Positions 52,170 to 61,489 of a stretch of 64,000 nucleotides of DNA are shown one piece after another (the first letter of the stretch is position 1; each line of letters begins with the position of its first letter). The notes beneath the pieces were generated by a model. It made no database searches. It had not been told where the DNA came from and was given only the letters and a program-made list of their open reading frames with translations. The position numbers and the translations under genes are program-made. Source of the DNA: CAYJII01 sp964370225 (GTDB lineage: Bacteria; Bacillota; Clostridia; Oscillospirales; Ruminococcaceae); assembly GCA_964370225.1 (NCBI GenBank), contig CAYJII010000004.1:7087-71086 (forward strand), written 5' to 3'.

Positions 52170-53159
52170 ATGATAGAATTTATGAAAATTAAGGACATAA
52201 AAATTAATAAAACCGCTGCTTTAGCTCCCATGGCTTCTGTCGCTGACAAAGCCTATAGATTGATGTGCAAAAAATTCGGAGCAGCTTATGTGGTTGGCGA
52301 GATGGCTAGTGCAAAAGGCTTGTGCTATTCTGACAAGAAAACCGCTGAACTTTTAACCAGTACAGAAGAAGAAAAACCCATGGCTATACAGCTATTTGGG
52401 AGCGAGCCAGATTTCATGGCAAAAGCTTGCGAAATAGCCAGTGCGTATAATCCGCAGATTATCGATATTAATATGGGTTGTCCTGTGCCAAAAGTTATAA
52501 AAACAGGCTCTGGCTCAGCACTTATGAAAACGCCCGAACTCGCATATGATGTTATAAAAGCATGTGTAAACGCCACTGATATACCAATAACAGTTAAAAT
52601 TCGCAAAGGTTTTTTTGAAGATAATATTAATGCTGTTGAATTTGCTATAATGGCTGAAAGTGCAGGCGCTAGCGCCATCACCGTGCACGGGCGCACACAA
52701 AAGCAGATGTATGCGCCACCTGTCGATATTGAGATAATAAAACAAGTTAAGGCAGCTGTAAAAGTTCCCGTTATCGGAAACGGCGACGTAACTTCTGTCG
52801 AAACCGCAAAATATATGTATGATTATACTGGTTGTGACCTTGTCATGATTGGGCGCGGAAGTTACGGTAGACCTTGGATTTTTGAAGAGATTGAGCATTA
52901 TTTCGCCACTGGTGAACTGATTAAACCAAAATCTGTTGAGGAAAAAATCGAAGTAATGCTTGAGCATATATCGCTGATATGCACGTATGAGGGCGAGAAA
53001 AACGGCATGAAGCAATCCAGAAAACATGCAAGCTACTACTTAAAAGGAATGCCAAATGCAGCCCATCTAAGGCATATGTGTTCTTCGCTAGAAACATACG
53101 AGGATATTAAAAAAGTGGCAAATATTATACTTTCGGATAAAAATATGTATGAAAAATAA
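52170..53159 (+). CDS. dus: tRNA-dihydrouridine synthase (DusB-like)
   Basis: A 329-residue FMN-dependent Dus enzyme reducing uridine in tRNA D-loops. It shows ALAPMASVADKAYRLMCKKF, VVGEMASAKGL with the FMN region, the catalytic Cys in DINMGCPVPKV, TVKIRKGF, ITVHGRTQKQMY, and VIGNGDVTS with IGRGSYGRPW near the phosphate site. The C-terminal helical domain includes RKHASYYLKGMPNA. Start: ATG at 52170 or at 52185; the second fits the family start MKI better, but neither has a good ribosome site. A hairpin overlaps the stop. Confidence 0.95.
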   Translation: MIEFMKIKDIKINKTAALAPMASVADKAYRLMCKKFGAAYVVGEMASAKGLCYSDKKTAELLTSTEEEKPMAIQLFGSEPDFMAKACEIASAYNPQIIDINMGCPVPKVIKTGSGSALMKTPELAYDVIKACVNATDIPITVKIRKGFFEDNINAVEFAIMAESAGASAITVHGRTQKQMYAPPVDIEIIKQVKAAVKVPVIGNGDVTSVETAKYMYDYTGCDLVMIGRGSYGRPWIFEEIEHYFATGELIKPKSVEEKIEVMLEHISLICTYEGEKNGMKQSRKHASYYLKGMPNAAHLRHMCSSLETYEDIKKVANIILSDKNMYEK

Positions 53160-53190
53160 CAAAATGTATATATATACATTTTGTTATTTT
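53153..53190 (+). terminator. Hairpin terminator overlapping the dus stop codon
   Basis: AAAATAACAAAATGTATA (53153-53170), TA, then its exact complement to 53190: an 18-bp AT-rich stem that includes the TAA stop (53157-53159) and ends in TTTT. Confidence 0.6.
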
Positions 53191-53218
53191 ATGAAAATGC
53201 TCAAATTTTTGCAAAGGC

Positions 53219-53247
53219 TTGCTAAACTCGGGCGTTTATAATATAAT
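53219..53247 (+). promoter_or_regulatory. Promoter of nfnAB
   Basis: TTGCTA (53219-53224), 17-nt spacer and TATAAT (53242-53247), about 58 nt upstream of the nfnA ATG, which has AAAGGAG in front. Confidence 0.8.
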
Positions 53248-53305
53248 TAATATTATTTAATTCTGTTATATCACTACTATTAGTAGTCAATAAAGGAGAT
53301 CTTTT

Positions 53306-54130
53306 ATGTTTGAAATAATAAGCAAAAGACAATTGAATGACGCAGTTGTATTAATGGAAGTTAATGCACCATTTATTGCTAAAAAAGCAAAACCGGGACA
53401 ATTTATTATATTTAGAGTTGACGAGTACGGCGAGAGAATTCCACTTACAATAGCTGATTATGATGCAGAAAAAGGAAGCGTTACTATAATCTTCCAAACA
53501 ATCGGGCGTTCAACAAAGCAATTAGCAATGCTTGAAATTGGCGATAAAATTCTTGATTTCGTTGGACCTTTAGGCGTAGCTTCACATTTTGAAAATGTGA
53601 AAAAAGTAGCAGTTATAGGCGGAGGAGTTGGCTGTGCAATTGCATATCCACAAGCAAAATTCCTATTTAACGAGGGTGCTCACGTTGATTTAATCGCAGG
53701 CTTTAGAAATAAAGATATCGTTATTTTAGAAGAAGAGATGAAAGCGATTAGCACAAATTTAATCATCACTACTGACGATGGTTCATACGGTAAAAAAGGG
53801 TTTGTTACAAACGCACTTCAAGAGCTAATTGATGCTGGTAATGAGTACGATATTGTTGTTGCTATAGGCCCTCTTCCTATGATGAAATTTGTGTGCGATG
53901 TGACTAAACCTCATGGTATAAAAACTGTAGTTTCCCTAAATCCAATTATGATTGATGGCACAGGAATGTGCGGTGGATGTCGTGTTAATATTGATGGAGA
54001 AGTTAAATTTGCATGTGTTGACGGTCCTGATTTCGACGGTCATAAAGTTAATTTTGACGAGTTGCTACAAAGAAACACCGTATATAAAGACGACGAAGCA
54101 GATCATACTTGCAGAATGGATGTCATGTAG
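53306..54130 (+). CDS. nfnA: Ferredoxin-NADP+ reductase subunit alpha (NfnA-type)
   Basis: A 274-residue FAD/NAD-binding protein of the dihydroorotate dehydrogenase electron-transfer family. The FAD part is AKPGQFIIFRVDEYGERIPL with TIADYD. The NAD part is VAVIGGGVGCAIAYPQAK. The C-terminal [2Fe-2S] site has Cys222, Cys225 and Cys237 (MCGGCRV, FACVDGPDFDGH), fitting NfnA, where an Asp supplies the fourth ligand. With NfnB it forms a flavin-based bifurcating transhydrogenase linking NADPH, NADH and ferredoxin. The neighbouring GltA-like gene favours Nfn over PyrK, since no pyrD is near. Confidence 0.9.
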   Translation: MFEIISKRQLNDAVVLMEVNAPFIAKKAKPGQFIIFRVDEYGERIPLTIADYDAEKGSVTIIFQTIGRSTKQLAMLEIGDKILDFVGPLGVASHFENVKKVAVIGGGVGCAIAYPQAKFLFNEGAHVDLIAGFRNKDIVILEEEMKAISTNLIITTDDGSYGKKGFVTNALQELIDAGNEYDIVVAIGPLPMMKFVCDVTKPHGIKTVVSLNPIMIDGTGMCGGCRVNIDGEVKFACVDGPDFDGHKVNFDELLQRNTVYKDDEADHTCRMDVM

Positions 54131-54194
54131 GCTATATCCTTCTGAGTTGCTACCATAATAAACAACAGCCAAATTGGCAGAATGGAGAATAACA

Positions 54195-55589
54195 ATGGCA
54201 AATATGTGCCCTGAAAAGATAAAAATGCCCGAGCAAAACCCACTAGTGCGCAATAAAAACTTCGAGGAAGTAACATTAGGTTATACAGAGGAAATGGCTA
54301 TCGAAGAGGCTACTCGATGCCTTAACTGTAAGCATAAACCATGTATCGCAGGATGTCCTGTTAATGTTAAAATCCCAGAATTTGTGACTGAGGTTGCAAA
54401 TGGTAATTTTAAACTTGCTTACGATATCATCACTTCCACAAACTCACTTCCTGCTGTGTGCGGTCGTGTATGCCCTCAAGAAACTCAGTGCGAGGGAAAA
54501 TGTGTGCGTGGCATAAAACACGAGCCTGTTGCAATCGGACGCTTAGAGCGTTTTGTAGCAGACTGGTATATGCAAAATATCGAAGTGCAAATTGACGCTC
54601 CTGTATCAAACGGAATGAAAGTTGCAGTTATAGGCGCTGGCCCTGCCGGTTTATCCTGCGCGGGAGATTTGGCAAAGCTTGGCTACGAGGTAACTATTTT
54701 TGAAGCTTTCCACAAAGCTGGAGGAGTTTTAGTATATGGTATCCCAGAGTTTAGACTACCAAAAGCGATAGTTGAAAAAGAAATCGAGGGACTGAAAAAA
54801 CTAGGCGTAAAAATTGAAACTAATATGGTAATTGGTAAAGTTTTAGCTATTGATGAGCTTTTTGAAATGGGTTATAAATCTGTATTTATTGGCTCAGGCG
54901 CTGGGCTACCTAGCTTTTTGGGTATCGAGGGTGAAGGTTTAGTCGGTGTAAGTTCAGCTAACGAATTCTTAACTAGAATTAACCTTATGAAAGCATATCT
55001 TGATGAATACGACACACCTATCCGCAAATCAAATGCGGTTGCGGTAGTCGGTGGCGGAAATGTTGCGATGGATGCAGCTAGAAGTGCTAAACGCTTAGGC
55101 GCAGAGCATGTTTACATAGTTTATAGACGTTCTGAGGCGGAAATGCCTGCTCGTTTAGAAGAAGTTCACCACGCTAAAGAAGAGGGTATCGAGTTTTTAC
55201 TACTCACCAACCCTACAAAAATCATCGGGGACGAAAAGGGCGTTGTTAGTGGCATGGAATGTGTTAAAATGGAATTGGGTGAGCCTGACGATTCTGGTCG
55301 CCGTAGACCACAAGTTGTCGAGGGCAGTGAATTCGTGATTGATGTGCAAAGTGTTATAATGTCCGTCGGCACTTCCCCAAACCCACTTATCCGCTCAACT
55401 ACAGAGGGACTTGACACTAATAGATGGGGTTGTATAGTTGCTGATGACGATACAATGAAAACCTCACGCGAGGGTGTTTACGCTGGCGGAGATGCTGTTA
55501 CAGGCGCTGCTACTGTTATTCTAGCGATGGGCGCTGGCAAAATTGCAGCCGCTGCAATGGATGAATACATGCAAAATAAAGCGAAATAA
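54195..55589 (+). CDS. nfnB: NfnB / glutamate synthase small-subunit-like oxidoreductase
   Basis: A 464-residue NADPH-dependent iron-sulfur flavoprotein. The N-terminal [4Fe-4S]-binding domain has two Cys clusters, CLNCKHKPCIAGCPVN and CGRVCPQETQCEGKC. The FAD loop VAVIGAGPAGLSCAGDLAKL and the NADPH loop AVVGGGNVAMDAARSAKRLG follow, and the C-terminal GGDAVTGAATVILAMGAGK closes the FAD site. Such proteins are often called glutamate synthase beta (GltA/GltD). Direct pairing with nfnA, 64 nt upstream, supports the Nfn role. The ATG at 54195 follows GGAG at 7 nt; an in-frame start 21 nt earlier lacks a site. Confidence 0.92.
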   Translation: MANMCPEKIKMPEQNPLVRNKNFEEVTLGYTEEMAIEEATRCLNCKHKPCIAGCPVNVKIPEFVTEVANGNFKLAYDIITSTNSLPAVCGRVCPQETQCEGKCVRGIKHEPVAIGRLERFVADWYMQNIEVQIDAPVSNGMKVAVIGAGPAGLSCAGDLAKLGYEVTIFEAFHKAGGVLVYGIPEFRLPKAIVEKEIEGLKKLGVKIETNMVIGKVLAIDELFEMGYKSVFIGSGAGLPSFLGIEGEGLVGVSSANEFLTRINLMKAYLDEYDTPIRKSNAVAVVGGGNVAMDAARSAKRLGAEHVYIVYRRSEAEMPARLEEVHHAKEEGIEFLLLTNPTKIIGDEKGVVSGMECVKMELGEPDDSGRRRPQVVEGSEFVIDVQSVIMSVGTSPNPLIRSTTEGLDTNRWGCIVADDDTMKTSREGVYAGGDAVTGAATVILAMGAGKIAAAAMDEYMQNKAK

Positions 55590-55685
55590 TTCGCAGTAAC
55601 CCCTATTTATGACAAAGACTTTGACGTTTGTCCACAGACAAGCGAAACTCCATAGCGGTGCAAAAGCGCCAAATATGTGCAATAA

Positions 55686-55728
55686 AAAACCTAACAAAAC
55701 ATTAATGTTTTGTTAGGTTTTATTTTTT
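55686..55728. terminator. Terminator between nfnB and ArsC-like gene
   Basis: The 18-bp perfect stem AAAACCTAACAAAACATT (55686-55703) / AATGTTTTGTTAGGTTTT (55704-55721) is followed by ATTTTTT. Convergent genes flank it. The 96 nt before it (55590-55685) hold nothing recognised. Confidence 0.85.
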
Positions 55729-55740
55729 CTAGCCTTCAGA

Positions 55741-56091
55741 CTATTTCAGTTTTTGCCATTCCGCTTCCTTAAATCCAACTAAAACAGTATCATCTGAGAT
55801 TATAAGTGGACGTTTCACTAGCATTCCATCCGTGGACAATAATTTTAACTGCTCATCTTCGCTCATAGTCGCAAGCTTGTCCTTTAAGCCCATAGATTTG
55901 TATACCAAACCGCTTGTGTTAAAGAACTTTTTAAGCGGAAATCCACTCAATTTATGCCATTCTTTAAGCTCATCATATGTCGGGTTATCTACTTTTATGT
56001 CTCTTTCAGTATAGCTTATATTATTATCGTCTAGCCACTTTTTCGCCTTTGCACAAGTGCTGCATTTTGGGTAATGTACGAATAACATCAA
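55741..56091 (-). CDS. ArsC/Spx-family thioredoxin-fold protein
   Basis: A 116-residue ArsC-family protein. The N-terminal HYPKCSTCAKAKKWLDDNNI has a CxxC pair (Cys10 and Cys13), followed by YTERDIKVDNPTYDELKEW, the helix FPLKKFFNTSGLVYKSMGL, and the RPLIISDDTVLVGFKEAEW signature of the arsenate reductase/Spx/MgsR superfamily. Many clostridial members have no proven arsenate reductase activity and may be redox regulators. No ars genes are adjacent. Confidence 0.88.
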   Translation of the reverse strand: MMLFVHYPKCSTCAKAKKWLDDNNISYTERDIKVDNPTYDELKEWHKLSGFPLKKFFNTSGLVYKSMGLKDKLATMSEDEQLKLLSTDGMLVKRPLIISDDTVLVGFKEAEWQKLK

Positions 56092-56133
56092 TTATTCCTC
56101 CTTTATATAAGTTAAACCACTTTATCTATTATT

Positions 56134-56176
56134 AAAAGTAGTGGCAATGGGTGTAAAACCTATCGCCACTACTTTT
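56134..56176 (-). terminator. Hairpin after the chemoreceptor gene
   Basis: AAAAGTAGTGGC (56134-56145) and GCCACTACTTTT (56165-56176) form a 12-bp stem; an inner GGGTGTAAAACCTA may pair as well. It lies just past the chemoreceptor stop on the minus strand, with a short T-run. Confidence 0.65.
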
Positions 56177-56181
56177 CTATT

Positions 56182-57903
56182 TTAATTTAGCAAGTACTGT
56201 GTTGTATTAGGCTTTTCGTTCGGCAAATTAAACTGCTCGAGTGATTGTTGCAAGCCTGTAGCTTGTGCAGAAAGCTGATTGCTTAATATTTCACCTTGAT
56301 CGGAAACGTTAGTGTTTTCCTCTACAATTTTTGTAATGTTTTGTAGCTCTTCTAAAACTTTTGAAATCATTTCAAATTGTTCATCGGACGAGTTAACTAC
56401 TTCTTCCATCATCGCAGTTAATCTGTGAGAATTTTCGCCTACCTTCGTCACTGTTTTTGTTACTATTTCCGCTTTTTCTAAGCTGCTTTCGATAGAAGCA
56501 TTTACAGTTCCAATTAGTTTTGATGTATCCTGTGCCGCTCTTGCACTGCTTTCTGCTAGAGTTCTTACTTCACCTGCAACTACCGCAAATCCACGTCCGG
56601 ATTCGCCTGCACGAGCAGCCTCTACCGCAGCGTTAAGCGCTAGTATATTTGTTTGGAACGCAATGCCATCAATTGTTTTTACGATTGCTTGTATTTCGTC
56701 AGACAAACTTTTTGTAGTTTGCATTTCTTCTAATAGGTAACTAATTTGTTTTTGTCCATCTCCAAGCATCACATCAGTTTCAGCTATTACTTGGCTAGTA
56801 TCAGTTACAATACCCTTGCTATTATTAACCTGATTTGCGATAGAATCAACCGCATCAGATAGCGAATTTAGCGCTCTTGTTTGCATCTCCGCACCATCAG
56901 TTAAGTCGTTAGAAAAACCTCGCATGTGCACTGCACCTGAATGAACTTCTGCAGATGCATATTTGATTTGTTGTACGACTGTGCTAGTAGCTTCTAATAC
57001 GTCGGAAATGCTATACGCTAGTTTGTCTGTGTTAGACAGTGGCGCGATAAAAGCAGTGTAGTCCTTATCTGCCATTTGCGAAACTACACCAGAATAAACA
57101 TTGAGTCTACTTTGTAGTTTTTGTGTCGAAGCGAAGATTGTTCCCACTTCGTCTTTTGTGATATATTCTTCTGGAATTTCAACTTCCATGTCACCTGTGT
57201 CAGCAATATGCGATACAGTGTCCGCAACGATTGAAAGCTTTGTTCCAAGGTTTTTTACCACTCTGCGAATCATAAAGAAAATTAATACTACAATTACCAG
57301 TGCAAAGGCTATATTGAATATAAAAGTAGATGATACCAGCGCATCCTTCACTTCAATCGCTTCTGCCACCTTGCTGTTTTCCGCAGCTAAAAGGTCTTCC
57401 ATGCTACCAAAAAAATCATTTGCTACAGGAGTAACACTGCGTAGCGCAGCTAATGCTTCATCATCCTGCCCGCCCTCATTTTTTAGGTCAGCAGATAAAA
57501 TCATTGCATCAGTATACTGATCTTTCCAACCAATTATCGTCGCAAATTCCGCAGCGTCATCGCCCGTTAATCTGCTATGATAAGATTCCATTTTTCCGTC
57601 TAATGAATCAAACGCTGTGATATATCTATCATACAGCTCCATACGCGCTTCTTCGTCCTCTTGTAATAAGATATCGCGACCAAGCACGCGACAAAGATAC
57701 ATATTTTCTATTATTGCATAAACTTCAAGCTCATTTTTAACGTTGCTTTCTAAAATTTTAGTATAGTTTGAATCTACTAGCCAGATTGCAGAAATTGAAG
57801 AAAGCATCAATATCAATACTACTAATGAAATCGTAATCTGTACTGGCCTAAACTTCGCTGTCAGCTTAGCATTTTTCTCCCAATTATTATACTTTTTTGT
57901 CAT
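56182..57903 (-). CDS. Methyl-accepting chemotaxis protein
   Basis: A 573-residue chemoreceptor. A first membrane helix (about 20-43, VQITISLVVLILMLSSISAI) and a second (about 182-204, STFIFNIAFALVIVVLIFFM) frame an extracellular four-helix-bundle-like ligand domain rich in acidic and Ala residues. A HAMP-type linker (KLSIVADTVSHIADTGDMEV) leads to a long coiled-coil. The signalling tip QTNILALNAAVEAARAGESG, then RGFAVVAGEVRTLAESS, is fully conserved. The ligand is unknown. The ATG at 57901-57903 follows GGAGG at 8 nt. No other chemotaxis or flagellar gene is in the window. Confidence 0.95.
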   Translation of the reverse strand: MTKKYNNWEKNAKLTAKFRPVQITISLVVLILMLSSISAIWLVDSNYTKILESNVKNELEVYAIIENMYLCRVLGRDILLQEDEEARMELYDRYITAFDSLDGKMESYHSRLTGDDAAEFATIIGWKDQYTDAMILSADLKNEGGQDDEALAALRSVTPVANDFFGSMEDLLAAENSKVAEAIEVKDALVSSTFIFNIAFALVIVVLIFFMIRRVVKNLGTKLSIVADTVSHIADTGDMEVEIPEEYITKDEVGTIFASTQKLQSRLNVYSGVVSQMADKDYTAFIAPLSNTDKLAYSISDVLEATSTVVQQIKYASAEVHSGAVHMRGFSNDLTDGAEMQTRALNSLSDAVDSIANQVNNSKGIVTDTSQVIAETDVMLGDGQKQISYLLEEMQTTKSLSDEIQAIVKTIDGIAFQTNILALNAAVEAARAGESGRGFAVVAGEVRTLAESSARAAQDTSKLIGTVNASIESSLEKAEIVTKTVTKVGENSHRLTAMMEEVVNSSDEQFEMISKVLEELQNITKIVEENTNVSDQGEILSNQLSAQATGLQQSLEQFNLPNEKPNTTQYLLN

Positions 57904-58088
57904 GTGTACATCCTCCATACCTGTTAAAAAAATTTTCAATGCAAAAAAATAATGTAAGATAAATGAAAATATACTTTTTTCCTATTCTTACATTAATTCT
58001 TAAAATTAATATGTGAAAATCTGCTATTACCATAATAACATATAAATATATTTTATACAATAGTTGTTTTTGTTTATTTTTGTATTTA

Positions 58089-58787
58089 TTAATAAATCAT
58101 TCTTTTTGTCATTCCACCGTCAATCACAATATTTGCACCGTTGATAAAGTCGTTTTCCTCATCCGCCAAAAACACGCACATATTTGAAATATCACGCGGT
58201 TTTCCTACCCTATTTGATGGGTGGATATCATGATCTCTAGGCTCAAGTTCTTCCCTATCCCCCACATGTATATAACCCGGACTTATTGCATTAACAGTTA
58301 TCGGTGTCCCCCTAAGCGATACACATAGCGAATTTGTCAGCGACACTATCCCACCTTTGCTCATACCGTACAGCTCCCAATCTTCCATATTTTGATGCCA
58401 TCTCGTTGAGGAAATATTTATTATTCTTCCATAGCTTTCACCATTGTTAAGCTCAATGAATTTTTTTGCGCATAAAAACGCCCCTCGCAAATTTGTATCC
58501 AAAACTTTGTTATACTCCTCCAGCGATATTTCTAGTATGTTTTTTTCAAACATAGACACAGCTCCATTGTTAATTAACACATGTGCTTTGCCATATTTTT
58601 CTTTTATTTGCTCAAATGCTTCTTCTATAGAGCTTGGGGAGGATAAATCAGTTTTAATGTAATCGACATATTCCTCTTTACTCTCCAGAATATCAAGCAC
58701 AATAACTTTAAAGCCTTTTTTAGCAAATTTTTTTGCCATATCAAAGCCTAAGCCTCTCGCCCCACCAGTTATAATACAAATTTTCAT
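58089..58787 (-). CDS. SDR-family oxidoreductase
   Basis: A 232-residue classical short-chain dehydrogenase. The cofactor loop is ITGGARGLGFDMAKKF (TGxxxGxG), with Asp31 in IVLDILE suggesting NAD preference. NNGAVSMF matches the NNAG-type motif with an inserted swap (NNGA). The catalytic triad is the Ser in NISSTRW, with Tyr and Lys in YGMSKGG. The C-terminal NAISPGYIHVGD and GANIVIDGGMTKRM are typical. The substrate is unknown. It is divergent from the sugar ABC genes. Confidence 0.9.
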   Translation of the reverse strand: MKICIITGGARGLGFDMAKKFAKKGFKVIVLDILESKEEYVDYIKTDLSSPSSIEEAFEQIKEKYGKAHVLINNGAVSMFEKNILEISLEEYNKVLDTNLRGAFLCAKKFIELNNGESYGRIINISSTRWHQNMEDWELYGMSKGGIVSLTNSLCVSLRGTPITVNAISPGYIHVGDREELEPRDHDIHPSNRVGKPRDISNMCVFLADEENDFINGANIVIDGGMTKRMIY

Positions 58788-59018
58788 TTTACTTCTCCTT
58801 TAACTATATGATTTTCATTTTTTCTTGGATTTATTATATCATTTTTTCACAAATTTCACAACAATGTATTAAAAACATCAATAATTCAAATAAAATATAG
58901 CATTTATATATATAAAGTGCAAATAATTGTAAAAATTTTTACATGTGCAATATTAACAACATAGCAACGTTTTATTCATGCAATAAGTAAATAAAAAACA
59001 AAAACTTTTTCAATATTA

Positions 59019-59047
59019 TTGACATTTTGTGCATATTGCGCTATCAT
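59019..59047 (+). promoter_or_regulatory. Promoter of the sugar ABC operon
   Basis: TTGACA (59019-59024), 17-nt spacer and TATCAT (59042-59047). The 339-nt intergenic space 58788-59126 holds this promoter, the repeat at 59062-59088 and the ribosome site, and otherwise AT-rich sequence. Confidence 0.8.
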
Positions 59048-59061
59048 TGCATACAGTAGTA

Positions 59062-59088
59062 CATCACTTGTGGATACACACAATGATG
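59062..59088 (+). promoter_or_regulatory. Operator-like inverted repeat in the ABC operon leader
   Basis: CATCACTTGTG (59062-59072) and CACAATGATG (59079-59088) form a near-palindrome just downstream of the expected transcription start. It could bind a sugar-responsive repressor or form an RNA hairpin; no regulator gene is nearby to decide. Confidence 0.35.
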
Positions 59089-59126
59089 CACAACGTAAAA
59101 ATTTTGTACACGGAGGAGCAATAATA

Positions 59127-60497
59127 ATGAGTAAAATCACAAAAAGATTATTAGCAGTATTACTAATCGCATCAATGAGTATCTCCTTATTGGCAGGTTG
59201 TCAATCAGATTCTTCATCAGACGGTGATGTTTCTGAGCCAGATAACGCTACTGATGATGGCGGCACTGACGACACTCCAGCAACTGACGGTGACTTAGAA
59301 GTAATCGAGTTCTGGAACGGCGGGACACAAGAACCAAGTAAATCCCAATGGGAATACGCAGTAAACAAATTTAATGAAGAAAACCAAGACAGTGGTTATA
59401 CTATCAATATGGTTGCTACCTTAAACGATACCTATAAACAAGATTTGGTTATCGCTATGAGCTCTGGCCAAGCACCAGACATGTATCACACATGGTCAGG
59501 TGGACCTATGATCGAGTACATCGACTCCGGTTTTGGTGTTCCAATAACTGACAAATTTAACGAAGCTGGTATGAACGAGCTTTACATGGAAGCTGCTATT
59601 GCACAATCTACTTATAATGGCGAAATCTATGCAATCCCTGTTCGTGAAGCATCCGTTGCTGGTATCTACTACAACACAGAAATATTCGCAGACTTAGGTC
59701 TAGAAGTTCCTACAACTATTGCTGAACTTGAAACTGTTGCAGATACTTTAATCGCAAACGACATCGTTCCTTTTGCTCTAGCTAACTCATCAAAATGGAC
59801 TGGTTCAATGTTCTTTATGTACCTAGCTACAAGACATGGTGGTTTAGAGCCATTTAACTCCGCAGTAGACGGTTCTGGTTCATTCGTAAATGATAGCTTT
59901 ATCTACGCTGGTGAAAAAATCCAAGAGTGGGCAGAAGCTGGTTACTTCCCAGAAGGCGTTAACGGCTTAAGCGAAGATGACAAACAATCAACAACTATGT
60001 TCTATAGCGAAGAAGCTGCTATGAAACTTATCGGTTCATGGGATGGTTCTACTTACAAAAACGATAGTGAAGAATTCTATGGCAAAGTTGACTGGTTTGA
60101 ATTCCCTGCTCTAGAAAGCAATCCTGACACTGCTAATATCGTTGTTGGTACAGTTGGTGGTAACTTCATCACTTTCAACTGTGAAGGCGAAAAATTAGAC
60201 GCTGCATTCCAATGCGCTACTTACTATACAGATCAAGAATACTTTGACATGATGGTAGACGCTGGTAATACTCTTCCAATCGACGGTGTTGAGTACGAAG
60301 ATCCAATGGTACAAAAAATTGCTGATGCTTTAAACGAATCAACTGCTGTACAACTTTGGTATGACCAATACTTGCCTCCACTAGTTTCAGAAGCTCACAA
60401 AAATGCGTCCTTTAAATTGTTTGACTTTACTGCTACTCCTGAAGAAGTAGCTCAAGAACATCAAGATGCTATGGACGAGTATCTCTCACAACAATAA
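59127..60497 (+). CDS. Sugar ABC transporter substrate-binding lipoprotein
   Basis: A 456-residue family 1 extracellular solute-binding protein. The signal peptide is LLAVLLIASMSISLLAGC with the lipobox LAGC, followed by an acidic Ser/Asp linker. The mature domain has IEFWNGGTQEPSKSQWEYAV, MSSGQAPDMYHTWSGGPM, IYAIPVREASVAGIYYNTEI, and FYSEEAAMKLIGSWDGSTYK, as in binding proteins for sugars and oligosaccharides. The ATG at 59127 follows GGAGGAG. The codon use is strongly biased, suggesting high expression. Two permease genes follow. Confidence 0.94.
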   Translation: MSKITKRLLAVLLIASMSISLLAGCQSDSSSDGDVSEPDNATDDGGTDDTPATDGDLEVIEFWNGGTQEPSKSQWEYAVNKFNEENQDSGYTINMVATLNDTYKQDLVIAMSSGQAPDMYHTWSGGPMIEYIDSGFGVPITDKFNEAGMNELYMEAAIAQSTYNGEIYAIPVREASVAGIYYNTEIFADLGLEVPTTIAELETVADTLIANDIVPFALANSSKWTGSMFFMYLATRHGGLEPFNSAVDGSGSFVNDSFIYAGEKIQEWAEAGYFPEGVNGLSEDDKQSTTMFYSEEAAMKLIGSWDGSTYKNDSEEFYGKVDWFEFPALESNPDTANIVVGTVGGNFITFNCEGEKLDAAFQCATYYTDQEYFDMMVDAGNTLPIDGVEYEDPMVQKIADALNESTAVQLWYDQYLPPLVSEAHKNASFKLFDFTATPEEVAQEHQDAMDEYLSQQ

Positions 60498-60580
60498 TTG
60501 TATAATACAGTTTTTAATAAAGAGGTACTGTTTTCAGTACTTCTTTATTTATAGTAATCTAATTTTTGGAGGTTTTTCCT

Positions 60581-61486
60581 ATGAAGCCGCAACTATCGAT
60601 ACTCGCTAAGCGACGTCAGCGCTCAACTAACATTGCAGCTGCTGTATTTTTAACCCCAGTAATTGTCTTAATTGCCATCTTTGTTATCTACCCAATCATT
60701 GAAACTTTTCATATCAGTTTATACAACTGGAATGGAATTGAACCTGAAAAGGATTTTGTTGGCCTATCCAATTGGCAAAAACTGATTGTTGATGTTGATT
60801 TTTGGAACGCCTTTAAAAACAATCTATGGATAATGGTGCTTTCTATTGCTATCCAGTTGCCTATCGGTTTGGCGCTAGCAACATTTTTGGATATAGGTGG
60901 CAAAAAAACCAATCCTTTCAAAATCGCTTGGTTTGTTCCACTATTAATGTCATCAGTAGCAATCGGATTTTTGTTCCGCTATGCACTCGCAGTTAACGGC
61001 GGTCTAATCTCTGGTTTTTCCGAACTTTTTGGCGGTGGAAAAATCGATTTGCTCGGCGACCCTGACAGAATACTATTTACTGTTATCGGTGTTATTTGTT
61101 GGCAGTTCATCCCATTTTACATGGTATACTTCATGGCTGCTTACACTGGTATTTCTTTTGATGTATACGAAGCATCCATTATCGATGGTGCTACTCGTGG
61201 CCAATACTTTTGGCGTATCGCATTCCCATTATTAGTTCCATCTATGCGCAGTGCAGCGATTCTTTCACTTGTAGGCTCGCTAAAATACTTCGATTTAGTT
61301 TGGGCTATGTCGGGCGGTAATCCTAGTAACTCCACAGAGCTTATGGCAACATATATGTACAAAAACTCGTTTATTAGATTTAACATGGGCTACGGCTCTA
61401 CAGTCGCATCCGGTATGTTTATCCTAATATCTATCATTGCGCTGGTTACAATGTACATACTTAACAAAAAGAAAGATGAGGTGTAA
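60581..61486 (+). CDS. Sugar ABC transporter permease (MalF/UgpA-like)
   Basis: A 301-residue inner-membrane permease with six predicted helices, starting with a long basic N-terminal tail (MKPQLSILAKRRQRSTNIAA). The first helix is FLTPVIVLIAIFVIYPIIET, with FHISLYNWNG after it. The ATPase-contact EAA loop is DVYEASIIDGATRGQYFWRI with AFPLLVPS. It pairs with the next gene to form the channel. The ATG at 60581 is 7 nt from GGAGG; the in-frame TTG at 60566 overlaps that site and is rejected. Confidence 0.94.
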   Translation: MKPQLSILAKRRQRSTNIAAAVFLTPVIVLIAIFVIYPIIETFHISLYNWNGIEPEKDFVGLSNWQKLIVDVDFWNAFKNNLWIMVLSIAIQLPIGLALATFLDIGGKKTNPFKIAWFVPLLMSSVAIGFLFRYALAVNGGLISGFSELFGGGKIDLLGDPDRILFTVIGVICWQFIPFYMVYFMAAYTGISFDVYEASIIDGATRGQYFWRIAFPLLVPSMRSAAILSLVGSLKYFDLVWAMSGGNPSNSTELMATYMYKNSFIRFNMGYGSTVASGMFILISIIALVTMYILNKKKDEV

Positions 61487-61489
61487 AGC

